Shown here one piece after another: positions 17,593 through 27,838 of a stretch of 64,000 nt of DNA. The position numbers were made by a program, and so were the translations under genes. The notes beneath the pieces were generated by a model. That model saw only the letters and a list, made by a program, of their open reading frames with translations. It searched no databases and was not told where the DNA came from. The stretch covers positions 186,001-250,000 of the forward strand of contig NZ_KB907453.1 in assembly GCF_000382045.1 (NCBI RefSeq). Reading direction: 5' to 3'. The number at the start of each line of letters is the position of its first letter. Positions within the stretch are counted from its first letter, which is position 1. This stretch comes from Variovorax atrisoli 110B. GTDB taxonomy: Bacteria; Pseudomonadota; Gammaproteobacteria; Burkholderiales; Burkholderiaceae_C.

Positions 17593-18480
17593 ATGCGCCT
17601 GCTCCTCGACTCCTTCTGGCGCGCGGTCGCCTACTGCATGCTGCCGCGCGTGATCGTGCTGTCGCTGCTGCCGTTGGGGCTGATGATCGTGCTGGCCGCG
17701 GCGCTGGGCTACTTCTACTGGGACGCTGCCGTGGCCTGGACCCGCGGCGCACTCGACGCCTGGCCGCTGCTGTCGAGCTTCTGGTCGTGGATCGGCCGTC
17801 TCTTCTCGGGTGACGTCACTTCCGTGCTGGCATCGCTGGTGGTGGTGTTCGCCGCCACGCCGGTGATCGTGGTGGTCTGCCTGCTGATCGTGGCCGGGTT
17901 CATGGCACCCGCCCTGACCAGGCTGGTGGCCGAGCGGCGCTTTCCGGGGCTCGAACAGAAGAAGGGCGCTTCCTTCTTCGGCAGCGTGGCGCGCTCGCTG
18001 GGCGCCACCGTGCTGGCGGTGATCGCGCTGGTGGTGTCGATGCCGCTGTGGCTCATTCCGCCGCTGGTGCTGATATTGCCGCCGCTGATCTGGGGCTGGC
18101 TCACCTACCGCGTGATGAGCTTCGATTCGCTGGCCGAGCACGCCAGCCCCGAGGAACGCGTCGCGCTCATCCGCGCACACCGGCTGCCGCTGCTGTGCAT
18201 CGGCGTGCTGTGCGGCTACCTGGGCGCTGCGCCAAGCATCGTCTGGGCGTCGGGCCTGCTGTTCGCCGCCGCTTTCTTCGTGCTGATCCCGATCGCCATC
18301 TGGATCTACACCCTGGTCTTCGCCTTCTCGGCCCTCTGGTTCGCCCACTACTGCCTCGACGCACTCGCGCAGCTGCGCGCCCTGCGTGCGGCCGCGGAGG
18401 CCTCGGCGGCAGCCGGCGTGCCCGCCATCGAGGCCGACGAGGCCAGCAAGGCCGCTCTTTCCCAATGGGGTTCACCATGA
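17593..18480 (+). CDS. EI24 domain membrane protein
   Basis: A 295-residue protein with about six hydrophobic segments, matching the EI24/CysZ family (LLPLGLMIVLAAALGYFYWD and YRVMSFDSLAEHASPEER). CysZ transports sulfate in enteric bacteria, but beta-proteobacterial EI24 proteins of this type are not proved transporters. The C-terminus is an alanine-rich cytoplasmic tail. Its stop overlaps the CinA-like gene as ATGA, so the two are translationally coupled. Confidence 0.85.
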   Translation: MRLLLDSFWRAVAYCMLPRVIVLSLLPLGLMIVLAAALGYFYWDAAVAWTRGALDAWPLLSSFWSWIGRLFSGDVTSVLASLVVVFAATPVIVVVCLLIVAGFMAPALTRLVAERRFPGLEQKKGASFFGSVARSLGATVLAVIALVVSMPLWLIPPLVLILPPLIWGWLTYRVMSFDSLAEHASPEERVALIRAHRLPLLCIGVLCGYLGAAPSIVWASGLLFAAAFFVLIPIAIWIYTLVFAFSALWFAHYCLDALAQLRALRAAAEASAAAGVPAIEADEASKAALSQWGSP

Positions 18481-19277
18481 CTCGCACATTCGGTCTCATC
18501 GTCGTCGGCGACGAGATCCTTTCCGGCAAGCGTGCCGACAAGCACATGGCCAAGGTCATCGAGCTGCTCTCCGCGCGCGGCCTGCAGCTCAGCTGGGCCG
18601 AATACGTGGGCGACGAGCCCGCGCGCATCACCGCGGCGCTGCAGCGCGCCTTCGCCTCGGGCGACATCGTCTTCTCGACCGGCGGCATCGGCGCCACCCC
18701 CGACGATCACACCCGCCAGTGCGCCGCCAAGGCGCTCGGCGTGCCGCTGGCGCTCCATCCTGAGGCCGAACTGCTGATTCGCGAGCGCATGCAGGACACC
18801 GCGCGCGAGCAGGGCCTGCCCTATGAGCCCGACCGGGCCGACAACGTGCACCGGCTCAACATGGGCGTCTTTCCGCAGGGCGCCACCCTCATCTACAACC
18901 CCTACAACAAGATCCCGGGCTTCAGCGTCGGCGACGTGCATTTCGTGCCGGGTTTTCCCGTGATGGCCTGGCCGATGATCGAATCCGTGCTCGACGGCCG
19001 CTACGCCGGACTGTTCGCCACCAATGCCGTCGCCGAGAAGTCCGTGATCGTTTTCGGTGCCATGGAGGCCACCCTGACCCCGCTCATGGAGGCCATCGAG
19101 GCCACCCACGCGGGCGTCAAGGTGTTCAGTCTGCCGAGCGTCGATCACCCCACCTACGGCCGGCATATCGAGCTGGGCGTCAAGGGTGAGGCCGCCCGGC
19201 TCGACGCCGCCTATGCCCAGCTGATCGAAGGCCTGCACACTTTCGATGCCAAGCTTGGCCCCGAATTGGTGCGTTGA
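18477..19277 (+). CDS. CinA N-terminal (MoaB/MogA-like) domain protein
   Basis: A 266-residue protein. The MoCF-biosynthesis-like fold begins FGLIVVGDEILSGKRADKH and has FSTGGIGATPDDHTRQ, the signatures of the N-terminal half of CinA. The C-terminal nicotinamide-mononucleotide amidase half of full CinA is absent. The function of the stand-alone domain is unclear (pyrophosphatase activity is known for some CinA members). The ATG at 18477 overlaps the EI24 stop. The NtrC-like site for glnA starts 8 bases after its stop. Confidence 0.88.
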   Translation: MTRTFGLIVVGDEILSGKRADKHMAKVIELLSARGLQLSWAEYVGDEPARITAALQRAFASGDIVFSTGGIGATPDDHTRQCAAKALGVPLALHPEAELLIRERMQDTAREQGLPYEPDRADNVHRLNMGVFPQGATLIYNPYNKIPGFSVGDVHFVPGFPVMAWPMIESVLDGRYAGLFATNAVAEKSVIVFGAMEATLTPLMEAIEATHAGVKVFSLPSVDHPTYGRHIELGVKGEAARLDAAYAQLIEGLHTFDAKLGPELVR

Positions 19278-19284
19278 AATCAAT

Positions 19285-19302
19285 TGCACCAAAATAGTGA
19301 TT
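19285..19302. promoter_or_regulatory. Probable NtrC-binding site upstream of glnA
   Basis: TGCACCAAAATAGTGATT; its complement AATCACTATTTTGGTGCA closely follows the NtrC consensus TGCACTATTTTGGTGCA. It lies about 60 bases before the sigma-54 promoter and just after the preceding stop codon. The regulator gene ntrC is in this window. Confidence 0.75.
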
Positions 19303-19339
19303 TTCTGCCTTCATTTGGGCTGCCAGACTGCCATCAAAG

Positions 19340-19354
19340 CCTCACCGGGTGAGG
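19340..19354. promoter_or_regulatory. 15-base perfect palindrome next to the glnA promoter
   Basis: CCTCACC-G-GGTGAGG, six bases before the -24 element. It could bind a further regulator or a second weak activator dimer; no known consensus is recognised. Confidence 0.4.
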
Positions 19355-19360
19355 TGACAA

Positions 19361-19376
19361 TGGCACAGAAACTGCA
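19361..19376 (+). promoter_or_regulatory. Sigma-54 promoter of glnA
   Basis: TGGCACAGAAACTGCA has the invariant GG (-24) and GC (-12) dinucleotides with exactly ten bases between them. Together with the NtrC-like site upstream, it indicates induction under nitrogen limitation. Confidence 0.85.
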
Positions 19377-19423
19377 TCCCGCATCCCCGCATTCCTAACC
19401 ACCATCCAACTCAGGAGAAACTG

Positions 19424-20839
19424 ATGGCAAAGACCGTCGCCGATGTACTCAAGCTCGTCAAGGAAAACGAGGTCAAGTTCGTCGACTTCCGCTTCACCGA
19501 CACCCGCGGCAAAGAGCAGCACGTGACCGTGCCGGTCTCGGCTTTCGATGAAGACAAATTCACCTCGGGCCACGCATTCGACGGCTCGTCCATCGCCGGC
19601 TGGAAGGGGATCGAAGCTTCGGACATGCAGCTCATGCCCGACCCGAACACCGCCAACATCGACCCGTTCTTCGAAGAAACGACGCTGATCCTGACCTGCG
19701 ACGTGATCGATCCCGCCGACGGCAAGGCCTACGAGCGCGACCCCCGTTCGCTCGCCAAGCGCGCCGAGGCCTACATGAAGGCATCGGGCCTGGGCGACAC
19801 CGCCTACTTCGGTCCGGAACCCGAATTCTTCGTGTTCGACGGCGTGCGCTGGAAGAACGACATGTCGGGCTGCTTCGTGAAGATCGAATCCGAAGAAGCC
19901 TCGTGGAACACCGACAAGGAATTCGAGCACGGCAACACCGGCCACCGTCCCGCGGTCAAGGGCGGCTACTTCCCGGTTCCCCCGGTTGACAGCTTCCAGG
20001 ACATGCGCTCGGAAATGTGCCTGGTGCTCGAATCGCTGGGCATCCCGGTCGAAGTGCATCACCATGAAGTGGCCAACGCCGGCCAGATGGAACTGGGCAC
20101 CAAGTTCAGCACGCTGCTGCAGCGCGCCGACTGGGTCCAACTGCAGAAGTACGTGATCCACAACGTGGCCCACGCCTACGGCAAGACCGCCACCTTCATG
20201 CCCAAGCCCATCGTCGGCGACAACGGCTCCGGCATGCACGTGCACCAGTCGGTCTGGAAGGACGGCAAGAACCTGTTCGCCGGCGACGGCTACGCAGGTC
20301 TCTCGGACTTCGCCCTGCACTACATCGGCGGCATCATCAAGCACGCCCGCGCCCTGAACGCCATCACGAACCCCGGCACCAACAGCTACAAGCGCCTGGT
20401 GCCCGGCTTCGAAGCCCCGGTGAAGCTGGCCTACTCGGCCAAGAACCGCTCGGCCTCGATCCGCATCCCGTTCGTGGCCAACCCGAAGGGCCGTCGCGTC
20501 GAAGCGCGCTTCCCCGATCCGCTGATGAACCCGTACCTGGGCTTCTCGGCCCTGCTGATGGCCGGTCTCGACGGCGTGGAAAACAAGATCCATCCGGGCG
20601 AAGCCGCCAGCAAGGACCTGTACCACCTGCCGCCGGAAGAAGACGCGCTGATCCCGACCGTCTGCCACAGCCTCGACCAGGCCCTGGAATACCTGGACAA
20701 GGACCGTGCGTTCCTGACCAAGGGCGGCGTGTTCACCGATGCCTACATCGATGCGTACATCGAACTGAAGATGCAGGAAGTCACGCGCTTCCGCATGGCG
20801 ACCCATCCTGTCGAGTTCGACATGTACTACTCGTTGTAA
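19424..20839 (+). CDS. glnA: Glutamine synthetase, type I
   Basis: A 471-residue enzyme that forms glutamine from glutamate and ammonia with ATP; active as a dodecamer in the cytoplasm. Signatures are FDGSSIAGW (near residue 50), the metal-site block [12 protein letters not shown], and [15 protein letters not shown]. The adenylylation tyrosine is in [13 protein letters not shown] (about residue 290), so control by GlnE is expected. A Shine-Dalgarno sequence CAGGAGA precedes the ATG. Expression is driven by the sigma-54 promoter at 19361. The regulators ntrB and ntrC follow downstream, separated by a repeat, a terminator and a small secreted protein gene. Confidence 0.98.
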   Translation: MAKTVADVLKLVKENEVKFVDFRFTDTRGKEQHVTVPVSAFDEDKFTSGHAFDGSSIAGWKGIEASDMQLMPDPNTANIDPFFEETTLILTCDVIDPADGKAYERDPRSLAKRAEAYMKASGLGDTAYFGPEPEFFVFDGVRWKNDMSGCFVKIESEEASWNTDKEFEHGNTGHRPAVKGGYFPVPPVDSFQDMRSEMCLVLESLGIPVEVHHHEVANAGQMELGTKFSTLLQRADWVQLQKYVIHNVAHAYGKTATFMPKPIVGDNGSGMHVHQSVWKDGKNLFAGDGYAGLSDFALHYIGGIIKHARALNAITNPGTNSYKRLVPGFEAPVKLAYSAKNRSASIRIPFVANPKGRRVEARFPDPLMNPYLGFSALLMAGLDGVENKIHPGEAASKDLYHLPPEEDALIPTVCHSLDQALEYLDKDRAFLTKGGVFTDAYIDAYIELKMQEVTRFRMATHPVEFDMYYSL

Positions 20840-20847
20840 TTGGTTCG

Positions 20848-20955
20848 CCCCCAGGCTTCGCGCACTTCGTGTCGCTTCGCCAACCCCCTTCCGGGGGCGA
20901 CACCGACGGCCCGGCAAAGCCGGTTCCGTGGTGTCCCCCGCGAAGAGGTTGGGGG
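20848..20955. repeat. Compound inverted repeat after glnA
   Basis: Outer arms CCCCCAGGCTTCGCG (20848-20862) and CGCGAAGAGGTTGGGGG (20939-20955) pair with small mismatches. Inner arms GGGGGCGACACC (20893) and GGTGTCCCCC (20930) also pair. I recognise this wording as typical of dispersed intergenic repeats in Comamonadaceae genomes, from memory. Only one copy is in this window. Confidence 0.65.
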
Positions 20956-20977
20956 CTTGTAAGCCTGATGGGTTATG

Positions 20978-21002
20978 AAGGACGGCTTGGCCGTCCTTTT
21001 TC
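20978..21002 (+). terminator. Intrinsic terminator of glnA
   Basis: Stem AAGGACGGC, loop TTG, stem GCCGTCCTT, followed by T residues. Located about 140 bases after the glnA stop, beyond the compound repeat. Confidence 0.85.
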
Positions 21003-21081
21003 TTTGGGGCGGAACATCTGGTCACTGTTCGCGTCGAATTGCACGAAAATGCAGCCCTGTTGCCGCCCTCTACCGATACAT

Positions 21082-21597
21082 ATGAAGACTGCTTCCCTCA
21101 TTTTCCTGGCCGGTTCATTGCTCGCGTTGCCGGCGCTTTCGCAGGAGCGCGTCTGGCGTTGCGGCAACGAGTACACGAACAACGCGACCATCGCGCAGCA
21201 GAAGGGCTGCAAGGTCATGGAAGGCGGCAACGTCACGGTGGTGCAGGGCACGAGGGCTTCGGGCGGTGGTTCGTCTTCTTCTTCCTCGTCGTCGGGCGGC
21301 TCGTCCGCTGCGCGGTCGCCTGCAGGCAGCCCGCGGGTCGAAGGCGTCGACCAGCGTGCCCGTGACGGCGAGGCGCGCGCGGTGCTCGAAGCCGAGCTTC
21401 GCAAGGCCGAGGCGCGGCAGGCCGAACTGCAGAAGGAATACAACAACGGCGAGCCCGAGAAGCAGGGCAGCGAGGGCCGCAACTACCAGAAGTACCTGGA
21501 CCGGGTCGCCGAGATGAAGGCGGAGCTCGCACGCAACGAGAGCGACATCGCCGGCATCCGCCGCGAGCTCGGCCGCCTGCCGGCCAAGCAACAGTAG
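21082..21597 (+). CDS. Small secreted protein between glnA and ntrB, DUF4124-like N-terminus
   Basis: A 171-residue protein with a signal peptide (MKTASLIFLAGSLLALPALS). The segment RVWRCGNEYTNNATIAQQKG with its two cysteines resembles the DUF4124 region. A serine/glycine stretch (about residues 61-80) leads to a charged coiled coil (EAELRKAEARQAELQKEYNN and DRVAEMKAELARNESDI). The start is the ATG at 21082. It lies 11 bases before ntrB on the same strand and may share its transcript. Function unknown. Confidence 0.8.
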   Translation: MKTASLIFLAGSLLALPALSQERVWRCGNEYTNNATIAQQKGCKVMEGGNVTVVQGTRASGGGSSSSSSSSGGSSAARSPAGSPRVEGVDQRARDGEARAVLEAELRKAEARQAELQKEYNNGEPEKQGSEGRNYQKYLDRVAEMKAELARNESDIAGIRRELGRLPAKQQ

Positions 21598-21608
21598 TCG
21601 TCGTCATC

Positions 21609-22688
21609 ATGGTGTTCGGGAAGAAGGCGGTCGGCGCCAATTCGCGCTTTCAGTCCTTCGACCTGTTGTCCACGCTGATCGCGGTGGTCGACAGCAAGGG
21701 CTCGGTGCTGTTCGCCAATGCAGGGCTCGAAGACGCGCTCGGCACTTCGCGCCGCACGCTCGAGGGTTCGCAGTTCGGTGCGTGCTTCCACGAGCCGCAG
21801 GTTCTGCGCACTGCCATCGACGGCGCGAGCAGCAACGACTTCGCCACGCTGCGCTACGAGGCCTTGCTGCGCCGCGTGAACCACGAGCTGATGCCGGTGC
21901 AGGTCTCGCTTGCGCAGGGCGAGAAGAAGGGCGAGCTCATCATCGAGATGTCGCCGCTGGAGCAGCAGGTGCGGCAGGACCGCGAGGAGCGCCTCATCGA
22001 CCAGGCGCAGGCGAACAAGGAGCTCATCCGCAACCTTGCGCACGAGATCAAGAACCCGCTGGGCGGCATCCGCGGCGCAGCGCAGCTGTTGCAGATGGAG
22101 GTCGAGTCGCGCGACCTCATCGAGTACACGCAGGTCATCATCCACGAGGCCGACCGGCTGCAGACGCTGGTCGACCGCCTATTGGCACCGCACCGCCGCC
22201 CGCACGTGGTGGGCGACGTCAACATCCACGAAGTCTGCGAGCGCGTGCGCTCGGTCATCCTCGCGGAGTTTCCGCGCGACCTGCACATCGAGCGCGACTT
22301 CGACGTCTCCATTCCCGAGTTCCGCGGCGACCGGGAGCAGCTCATCCAGGCCACGCTGAACATCGCGCACAACGCGGCGCAGGCGCTGGCCGAGCGCCGC
22401 GCGGCGGGTGACGCGCAGATCACTTTCAAGACGCGGGTGGCCCGCCAGGTGATCTTCAACAAGCAGTGGTATCGACTGGCACTGGAATTGCATGTAATCG
22501 ACAATGGACCGGGTGTGCCGGACACGATCAAGGACCGCATCTTCTATCCGCTCGTATCGGGCAGGGAAGGCGGGACAGGGCTGGGATTGACGCTCGCACA
22601 AACTTTTGTGCAACAGCATCACGGCGTGATCGAGTGCGACAGCGTCCCGGGCCGAACCGATTTCAAGATATTGATACCGCTGCCCTAG
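21609..22688 (+). CDS. ntrB: Nitrogen regulation sensor histidine kinase NtrB
   Basis: A 359-residue soluble histidine kinase that phosphorylates NtrC when nitrogen is limiting and dephosphorylates it with PII under excess. A PAS domain (about residues 16-115) precedes the phosphoacceptor helix NLAHEIKNPLGGIRGAAQLL (His near residue 144). The ATPase domain has the N box NIAHNAAQAL, the G1 box VIDNGPGVP and the G2 box GGTGLGLTLAQ. There are no membrane segments, as usual for NtrB. It precedes ntrC by 27 bases. Confidence 0.95.
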   Translation: MVFGKKAVGANSRFQSFDLLSTLIAVVDSKGSVLFANAGLEDALGTSRRTLEGSQFGACFHEPQVLRTAIDGASSNDFATLRYEALLRRVNHELMPVQVSLAQGEKKGELIIEMSPLEQQVRQDREERLIDQAQANKELIRNLAHEIKNPLGGIRGAAQLLQMEVESRDLIEYTQVIIHEADRLQTLVDRLLAPHRRPHVVGDVNIHEVCERVRSVILAEFPRDLHIERDFDVSIPEFRGDREQLIQATLNIAHNAAQALAERRAAGDAQITFKTRVARQVIFNKQWYRLALELHVIDNGPGVPDTIKDRIFYPLVSGREGGTGLGLTLAQTFVQQHHGVIECDSVPGRTDFKILIPLP

Positions 22689-22715
22689 CGCAGCCACCGG
22701 CAACAGAGGAGATGC

Positions 22716-24278
<1,563 letters not shown>

Positions 24279-24302
24279 AAAAGGCCCTCTCAGGGCCTTT
24301 TT
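24279..24302. terminator. Bidirectional terminator between ntrC and a convergent lipoprotein gene
   Basis: Stem AAAAGGCCCT, loop CTC, stem AGGGCCTTTT. A-tract and T-tract on both sides allow it to work on either strand; it begins at the ntrC stop codon. Confidence 0.9.
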
Positions 24303-24316
24303 CTTTTCCCACTCTT

Positions 24317-24829
24317 TCAGCGGCTTCTCTGCCCCTGCGTCAGCGAATCGATCTGGAACTTGTCGCTGCGGTCCCAGAGCCAGGTGTCCACGTAGGTGTG
24401 GGCGCCGAGCTTGCCCGGGTTGGGCAGCGGCGACGCGGCCTTGATCATCTCCGCGATCTTCGGCGCCACTTCGGGCGCATGGCTGGGCGTGCGGCTGAAG
24501 GTGACGTTCACCACCTTGCCCGTCGCATCGATGTCGGTCTCCACCACCACGACCGCGTAAACGAGCGGCGGCAGCTTGCCCTTGTAGATGAGGTTCGCGT
24601 ACTTGTTGTAGATGTGGCGAGCGCCGATCTTCCGGTAGGCGCGAACCACGGGCGTCTGCGCGGTGATGAGGCGCACCGTCGCCACCTCGCGGCCATCGGT
24701 GGCGGTTTCCCCGGCGGGCGCGGCGACGGTCCCCTTGTCGCCTTCCTCGGCCTTGTCGGCCGGCTTCAGCAGCGAGCAGGCCGAGAGCGACAGCGCAATG
24801 GCGACCAGCGCAAGTTTGCGCGCGACCAT
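24317..24829 (-). CDS. Lipoprotein with a TonB-C-like region
   Basis: A 170-residue lipoprotein. MVARKLALVAIALSLSACSL contains a lipobox (LSAC), so lipidation at Cys18 is expected. The mature part, about residues 70-150 (KGKLPPLVYAVVVVETDIDA and GKVVNVTFSRTPSH), resembles the beta-strand pattern of TonB C-terminal and energy-transducing proteins; this is inference. The start at 24829 is taken because it gives the signal sequence and overlaps little with xth, whose stop is 4 bases upstream. Confidence 0.8.
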   Translation of the reverse strand: MVARKLALVAIALSLSACSLLKPADKAEEGDKGTVAAPAGETATDGREVATVRLITAQTPVVRAYRKIGARHIYNKYANLIYKGKLPPLVYAVVVVETDIDATGKVVNVTFSRTPSHAPEVAPKIAEMIKAASPLPNPGKLGAHTYVDTWLWDRSDKFQIDSLTQGQRSR

Positions 24830-24833
24830 GGGT

Positions 24834-25619
24834 TCAGCCACCCCGGTCGAGGTCGAGCACCACCGGCGCATGGTCGCTCGGCTTTTCCCACTTGCGCGGC
24901 ACGCGGTCGATGACGCAGCCCTTCACGCTGGGCACCAGGGACTCGCTCACCAGGATGTGGTCGATGCGCAGCCCGCGGTTCTTCTGGTAGCCCAGCATGC
25001 GGTAGTCCCACCACGAGTAGCTCTTCTCGGGCTGCTCGAACATGCGGAAGCTGTCCTTCAGGCCCAGGTCGAGCAGCGCCTTGAAGTGGTTGCGCTCTTG
25101 CGTCGTGTGGTGGATCGTTTCCTTCAGGCCCACGGGGTCGAAGCTGTCGCGGTCCTCGGGAGTGATGTTGAAGTCGCCCAGCAGCACGAGGTCGGGATTG
25201 GCCACCAGCTCCTGGCGCAGCGAATCGCGCAGCGCGTCGAGCCACTTCATCTTGTATTCGAACTTGTCCGTGCCTGGCGCCTGGCCGTTCACGAAGTAGC
25301 CGTTGACCACGCGCAGCGGACCCGAGGGCGTCTCCACCGTGGCCGCGATCACGCGCGACTGGTCGTCGCTGAAGCCGGTGATGTTTTTCACCACGTCTCG
25401 CACGGGGGCGAGGCTCAGGATCGCGACGCCGTTGTACGTCTTCTGGCCGAACACCGCGGCCTCGTAGCCTGCCGACTTGAGCACGTCGAGCGGGAATTTG
25501 TCGTCCGTCATCTTCAGCTCCTGCAGGCACAGCACGTCGACCGGATTGGCGATGAGCCAGTCGAGCACGTGCTGCAGGCGCGCAGTGAGGGAGTTGACGT
25601 TCCAGGTGGCTATGCGCAA
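24834..25619 (-). CDS. xth: Exodeoxyribonuclease III
   Basis: A 261-residue AP endonuclease / 3'-5' exonuclease of base excision repair, endonuclease-exonuclease-phosphatase fold. Motifs are IATWNVNSL at the N-terminus, CLQELKM (metal-binding Glu), GDFNITPEDRD, and SDHAPVV near the C-terminus. The likely start is TTG at 25619, which has GGAG six bases upstream and places IATWNVNSL at the usual distance; an in-frame ATG at 25676 would add 19 atypical residues. It precedes the lipoprotein gene on the same strand. Confidence 0.93.
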   Translation of the reverse strand: MRIATWNVNSLTARLQHVLDWLIANPVDVLCLQELKMTDDKFPLDVLKSAGYEAAVFGQKTYNGVAILSLAPVRDVVKNITGFSDDQSRVIAATVETPSGPLRVVNGYFVNGQAPGTDKFEYKMKWLDALRDSLRQELVANPDLVLLGDFNITPEDRDSFDPVGLKETIHHTTQERNHFKALLDLGLKDSFRMFEQPEKSYSWWDYRMLGYQKNRGLRIDHILVSESLVPSVKGCVIDRVPRKWEKPSDHAPVVLDLDRGG

Positions 25620-25766
25620 GTGATTCTCCAATGGGGGTTGATCGCGTCGATTTTTATCAGCGAGGAATCGACTCATCCGATTTTCGGGCGACCGGTTTTG
25701 TATCCGGTTGTCGCTTTCCCCTGTAGGCCGATGGCCTCGGGCACGGCATGGTGCCACACCGGTTGT

Positions 25767-26849
25767 TCAGCGACTCAGCCCCTGTTCGTACCAGCCGCGG
25801 GTGCGCGTCACCACGGACACCACGGCCAGCATGAGCGGCACTTCGATCAGCACGCCCACGACGGTCGCCAGCGCCGCACCCGACTGGAAGCCGAACAGGC
25901 TGATGGCGGTCGCCACCGCGAGCTCGAAGAAGTTGCTCGCGCCGATGAGTGCCGACGGCCCCGCGACGCAGTGTGCAACGCCGAGCTTGCGGTTCAGCAG
26001 GTAGGCCAGCCCCGAGTTCAACACGACCTGGCAGAGGATCGGAACGGCCAGCAGCGCGATCACCAGCGGCTGCGCGATGATCGCCTCGCCCTGGAACGCG
26101 AAGAGAAGCACCAGCGTGAGCAGCAGTGCGCCCATGGACCAGCGGCCGAGCCGGGCGCCCACGGCCTGCAGCCGCGCCTGTCCTTTTTGCAGGAGATGCC
26201 GGCGCAGCAGCTGGGCGATGACGACCGGCACCACGATGTAGAGGCCCACCGAGATGAGCAGCGTGGCCCAGGGCACCGTGATCGACGACAGCCCCAGCAG
26301 CAGCGCCACCAGCGGCGCGAAGCCAACCACCATCAGCGCGTCGTTGAGCGCGACCTGCGACAGGGTGAAGTACGGGTCGCCGCGGCAGAGCTGGCTCCAG
26401 ACGAAGACCATCGCCGTGCACGGCGCGGCCGCGAGCAGGATCAGGCCCGCCACGTAGCTGTCGAGCTGGTCCGCCGGCAGCAGCGTCGCGAACGCATGGC
26501 GCACGAAGAGCCAGCCCAGCAGCGCCATCGAGAAGGGCTTGACGAGCCAGTTGACCGCCAGTGTCACGCCGATGCCGCGCCAGTGCGCCTTGACCTGTCC
26601 GAGCGCTCCGAAGTCGATCTTCAGGAGCATCGGAACGATCATCACCCAGATGAGCATGCCCACAGGCAGGTTGACCTTGGCGATCTCGAGGCGCGCGACC
26701 GCCTGGAAGGCGGAGGGAAACCATTGGCCCAGCGCCACGCCTGCGACGATGCATAGCGCGACCCACACTGTGAGATAGCGCTCGAAGCCGCCCATCGGGG
26801 GCGGGGCGGCGGACCGGTCCGCGTCGGGCGGCGCGATGGAGGACGACAT
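25767..26849 (-). CDS. acr3: Arsenite efflux transporter, ACR3 family
   Basis: A 360-residue inner membrane protein with about ten hydrophobic segments that exports arsenite using the proton gradient. The conserved cysteine essential in the family is in LLAAAPCTAMVFVWS, and the block GASNFFELAVATAI is an ACR3 signature. It is the last gene of an arsenic operon; arsC ends 6 bases before its start. The function in arsenic resistance is strongly supported by the neighbours. Confidence 0.95.
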   Translation of the reverse strand: MSSSIAPPDADRSAAPPPMGGFERYLTVWVALCIVAGVALGQWFPSAFQAVARLEIAKVNLPVGMLIWVMIVPMLLKIDFGALGQVKAHWRGIGVTLAVNWLVKPFSMALLGWLFVRHAFATLLPADQLDSYVAGLILLAAAPCTAMVFVWSQLCRGDPYFTLSQVALNDALMVVGFAPLVALLLGLSSITVPWATLLISVGLYIVVPVVIAQLLRRHLLQKGQARLQAVGARLGRWSMGALLLTLVLLFAFQGEAIIAQPLVIALLAVPILCQVVLNSGLAYLLNRKLGVAHCVAGPSALIGASNFFELAVATAISLFGFQSGAALATVVGVLIEVPLMLAVVSVVTRTRGWYEQGLSR

Positions 26850-26855
26850 CTCGCT

Positions 26856-27362
26856 TCAGCTCTTGGCGAGTTCGCGCGCGGTGGCCTGCAGCGACATCCC
26901 GTCGAGGCTGGCGGCCGGCAGGTTCACCAGCAGTCCCAGGCGGCTGCGGATCGCGTGCAGGGTCTGGCGGAAGGCCTCCCGCTTGCGTTCGTCGTCGCCC
27001 GCTACTTCCGAGGGATCGGCATAGCCCCAGTGGGCCGTGGCCGGCTGGCCGGGCCAGTAGGGGCAGGCCTCTCCCGCGGCGTTGTCGCACACGGTGACGA
27101 CAAGGTCCATGCGCGGCGCATCGGGCCTGCCGAACTCGTCCCAGCTCTTGCTGCGCAGGCCCGCGGTCTCGATGCCCGCCTTGCGCAGCACCTCGATGGC
27201 CATGGGGTTGGGCTGCTGGTTCTCGCGCGGGCTGCTGCCGGCCGAGTAGGCCTTGAAGCGCCCGCCGCCGATGTCGTTGAGTATCGCTTCGGCGAGGATG
27301 CTGCGCGCCGAGTTGTGCGTGCAGAGAAAGAGCACGTTGAGCGGCGTGGTGGTGTCGGTCAT
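26856..27362 (-). CDS. arsC: Arsenate reductase, low-molecular-weight phosphatase type
   Basis: A 168-residue cytoplasmic enzyme that reduces arsenate to arsenite. The P-loop CTHNSAR (CX5R) near residue 15 is the catalytic site. DLVVTVCDNAAGEACPYWPG contains the further cysteines of the redox cascade. The start is the ATG at 27362 (MTDTTTPLNVLFLC). It lies between arsI and acr3 in the operon, with a 38-base gap after arsI. Confidence 0.95.
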   Translation of the reverse strand: MTDTTTPLNVLFLCTHNSARSILAEAILNDIGGGRFKAYSAGSSPRENQQPNPMAIEVLRKAGIETAGLRSKSWDEFGRPDAPRMDLVVTVCDNAAGEACPYWPGQPATAHWGYADPSEVAGDDERKREAFRQTLHAIRSRLGLLVNLPAASLDGMSLQATARELAKS

Positions 27363-27400
27363 GGGAACTTGAGGTCTTTGGGGGCAGGGGACTTGGTGGC

Positions 27401-27838
27401 TCAGCAGCAGGCTTCGGCCTTGCCGGGAGCGGCGGTGCAGCAGGCGTCCGCCTGCTGGCCCGGCTTGTTGTGGACGGGCACGGAGTCGAGCGTGCGGTAG
27501 TGTTCCCAGGCGATGCCCTGCGGGTCGGTCACCCAGTGCTTTTCGCTGCGGGCATAGCAGCAGCTGGTTTCGCCCTCGTCGAGCAGCGACCTGTCGGCCA
27601 GCTCGGCGCGCGAGCGCAACTGCGCCAGTTCGCCCTCGTCCTCCGCCTGGATGCCAAGATGGTCGATGCCCTTGCCGCTGCCGAAGGTCGAGATCGCGAA
27701 GTTCAGGCGGGGGTCTTCGAGCATCCACTTGGCGTAGTCGGCTTCGACGCGCGCGGGCTCGGCGGCGAACAGGCGGGAATAGAACGTGATGCTCCGGTCG
27801 AGGTCGTCGACGTGCAGGTGGACGTGGAATCGCTTCAT
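27401..27838 (-). CDS. arsI: ArsI/CadI family protein, probable C-As lyase
   Basis: A 145-residue VOC-fold dioxygenase. ArsI cleaves the carbon-arsenic bond of trivalent organoarsenicals such as methylarsenite using Fe(II). Metal ligands are expected at His8 (FHVHLHVDD), His in GIDHLGIQ, and Glu in WEHYRTL. The vicinal cysteine pair in SCCYARSEKHW is the organoarsenical site known in ArsI. The C-terminus carries extra cysteines (ADACCTAAPG and EACC). It overlaps arsR as ATGA. CadI, a cadmium-induced relative, is the alternative, but the operon context favours ArsI. Confidence 0.88.
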   Translation of the reverse strand: MKRFHVHLHVDDLDRSITFYSRLFAAEPARVEADYAKWMLEDPRLNFAISTFGSGKGIDHLGIQAEDEGELAQLRSRAELADRSLLDEGETSCCYARSEKHWVTDPQGIAWEHYRTLDSVPVHNKPGQQADACCTAAPGKAEACC

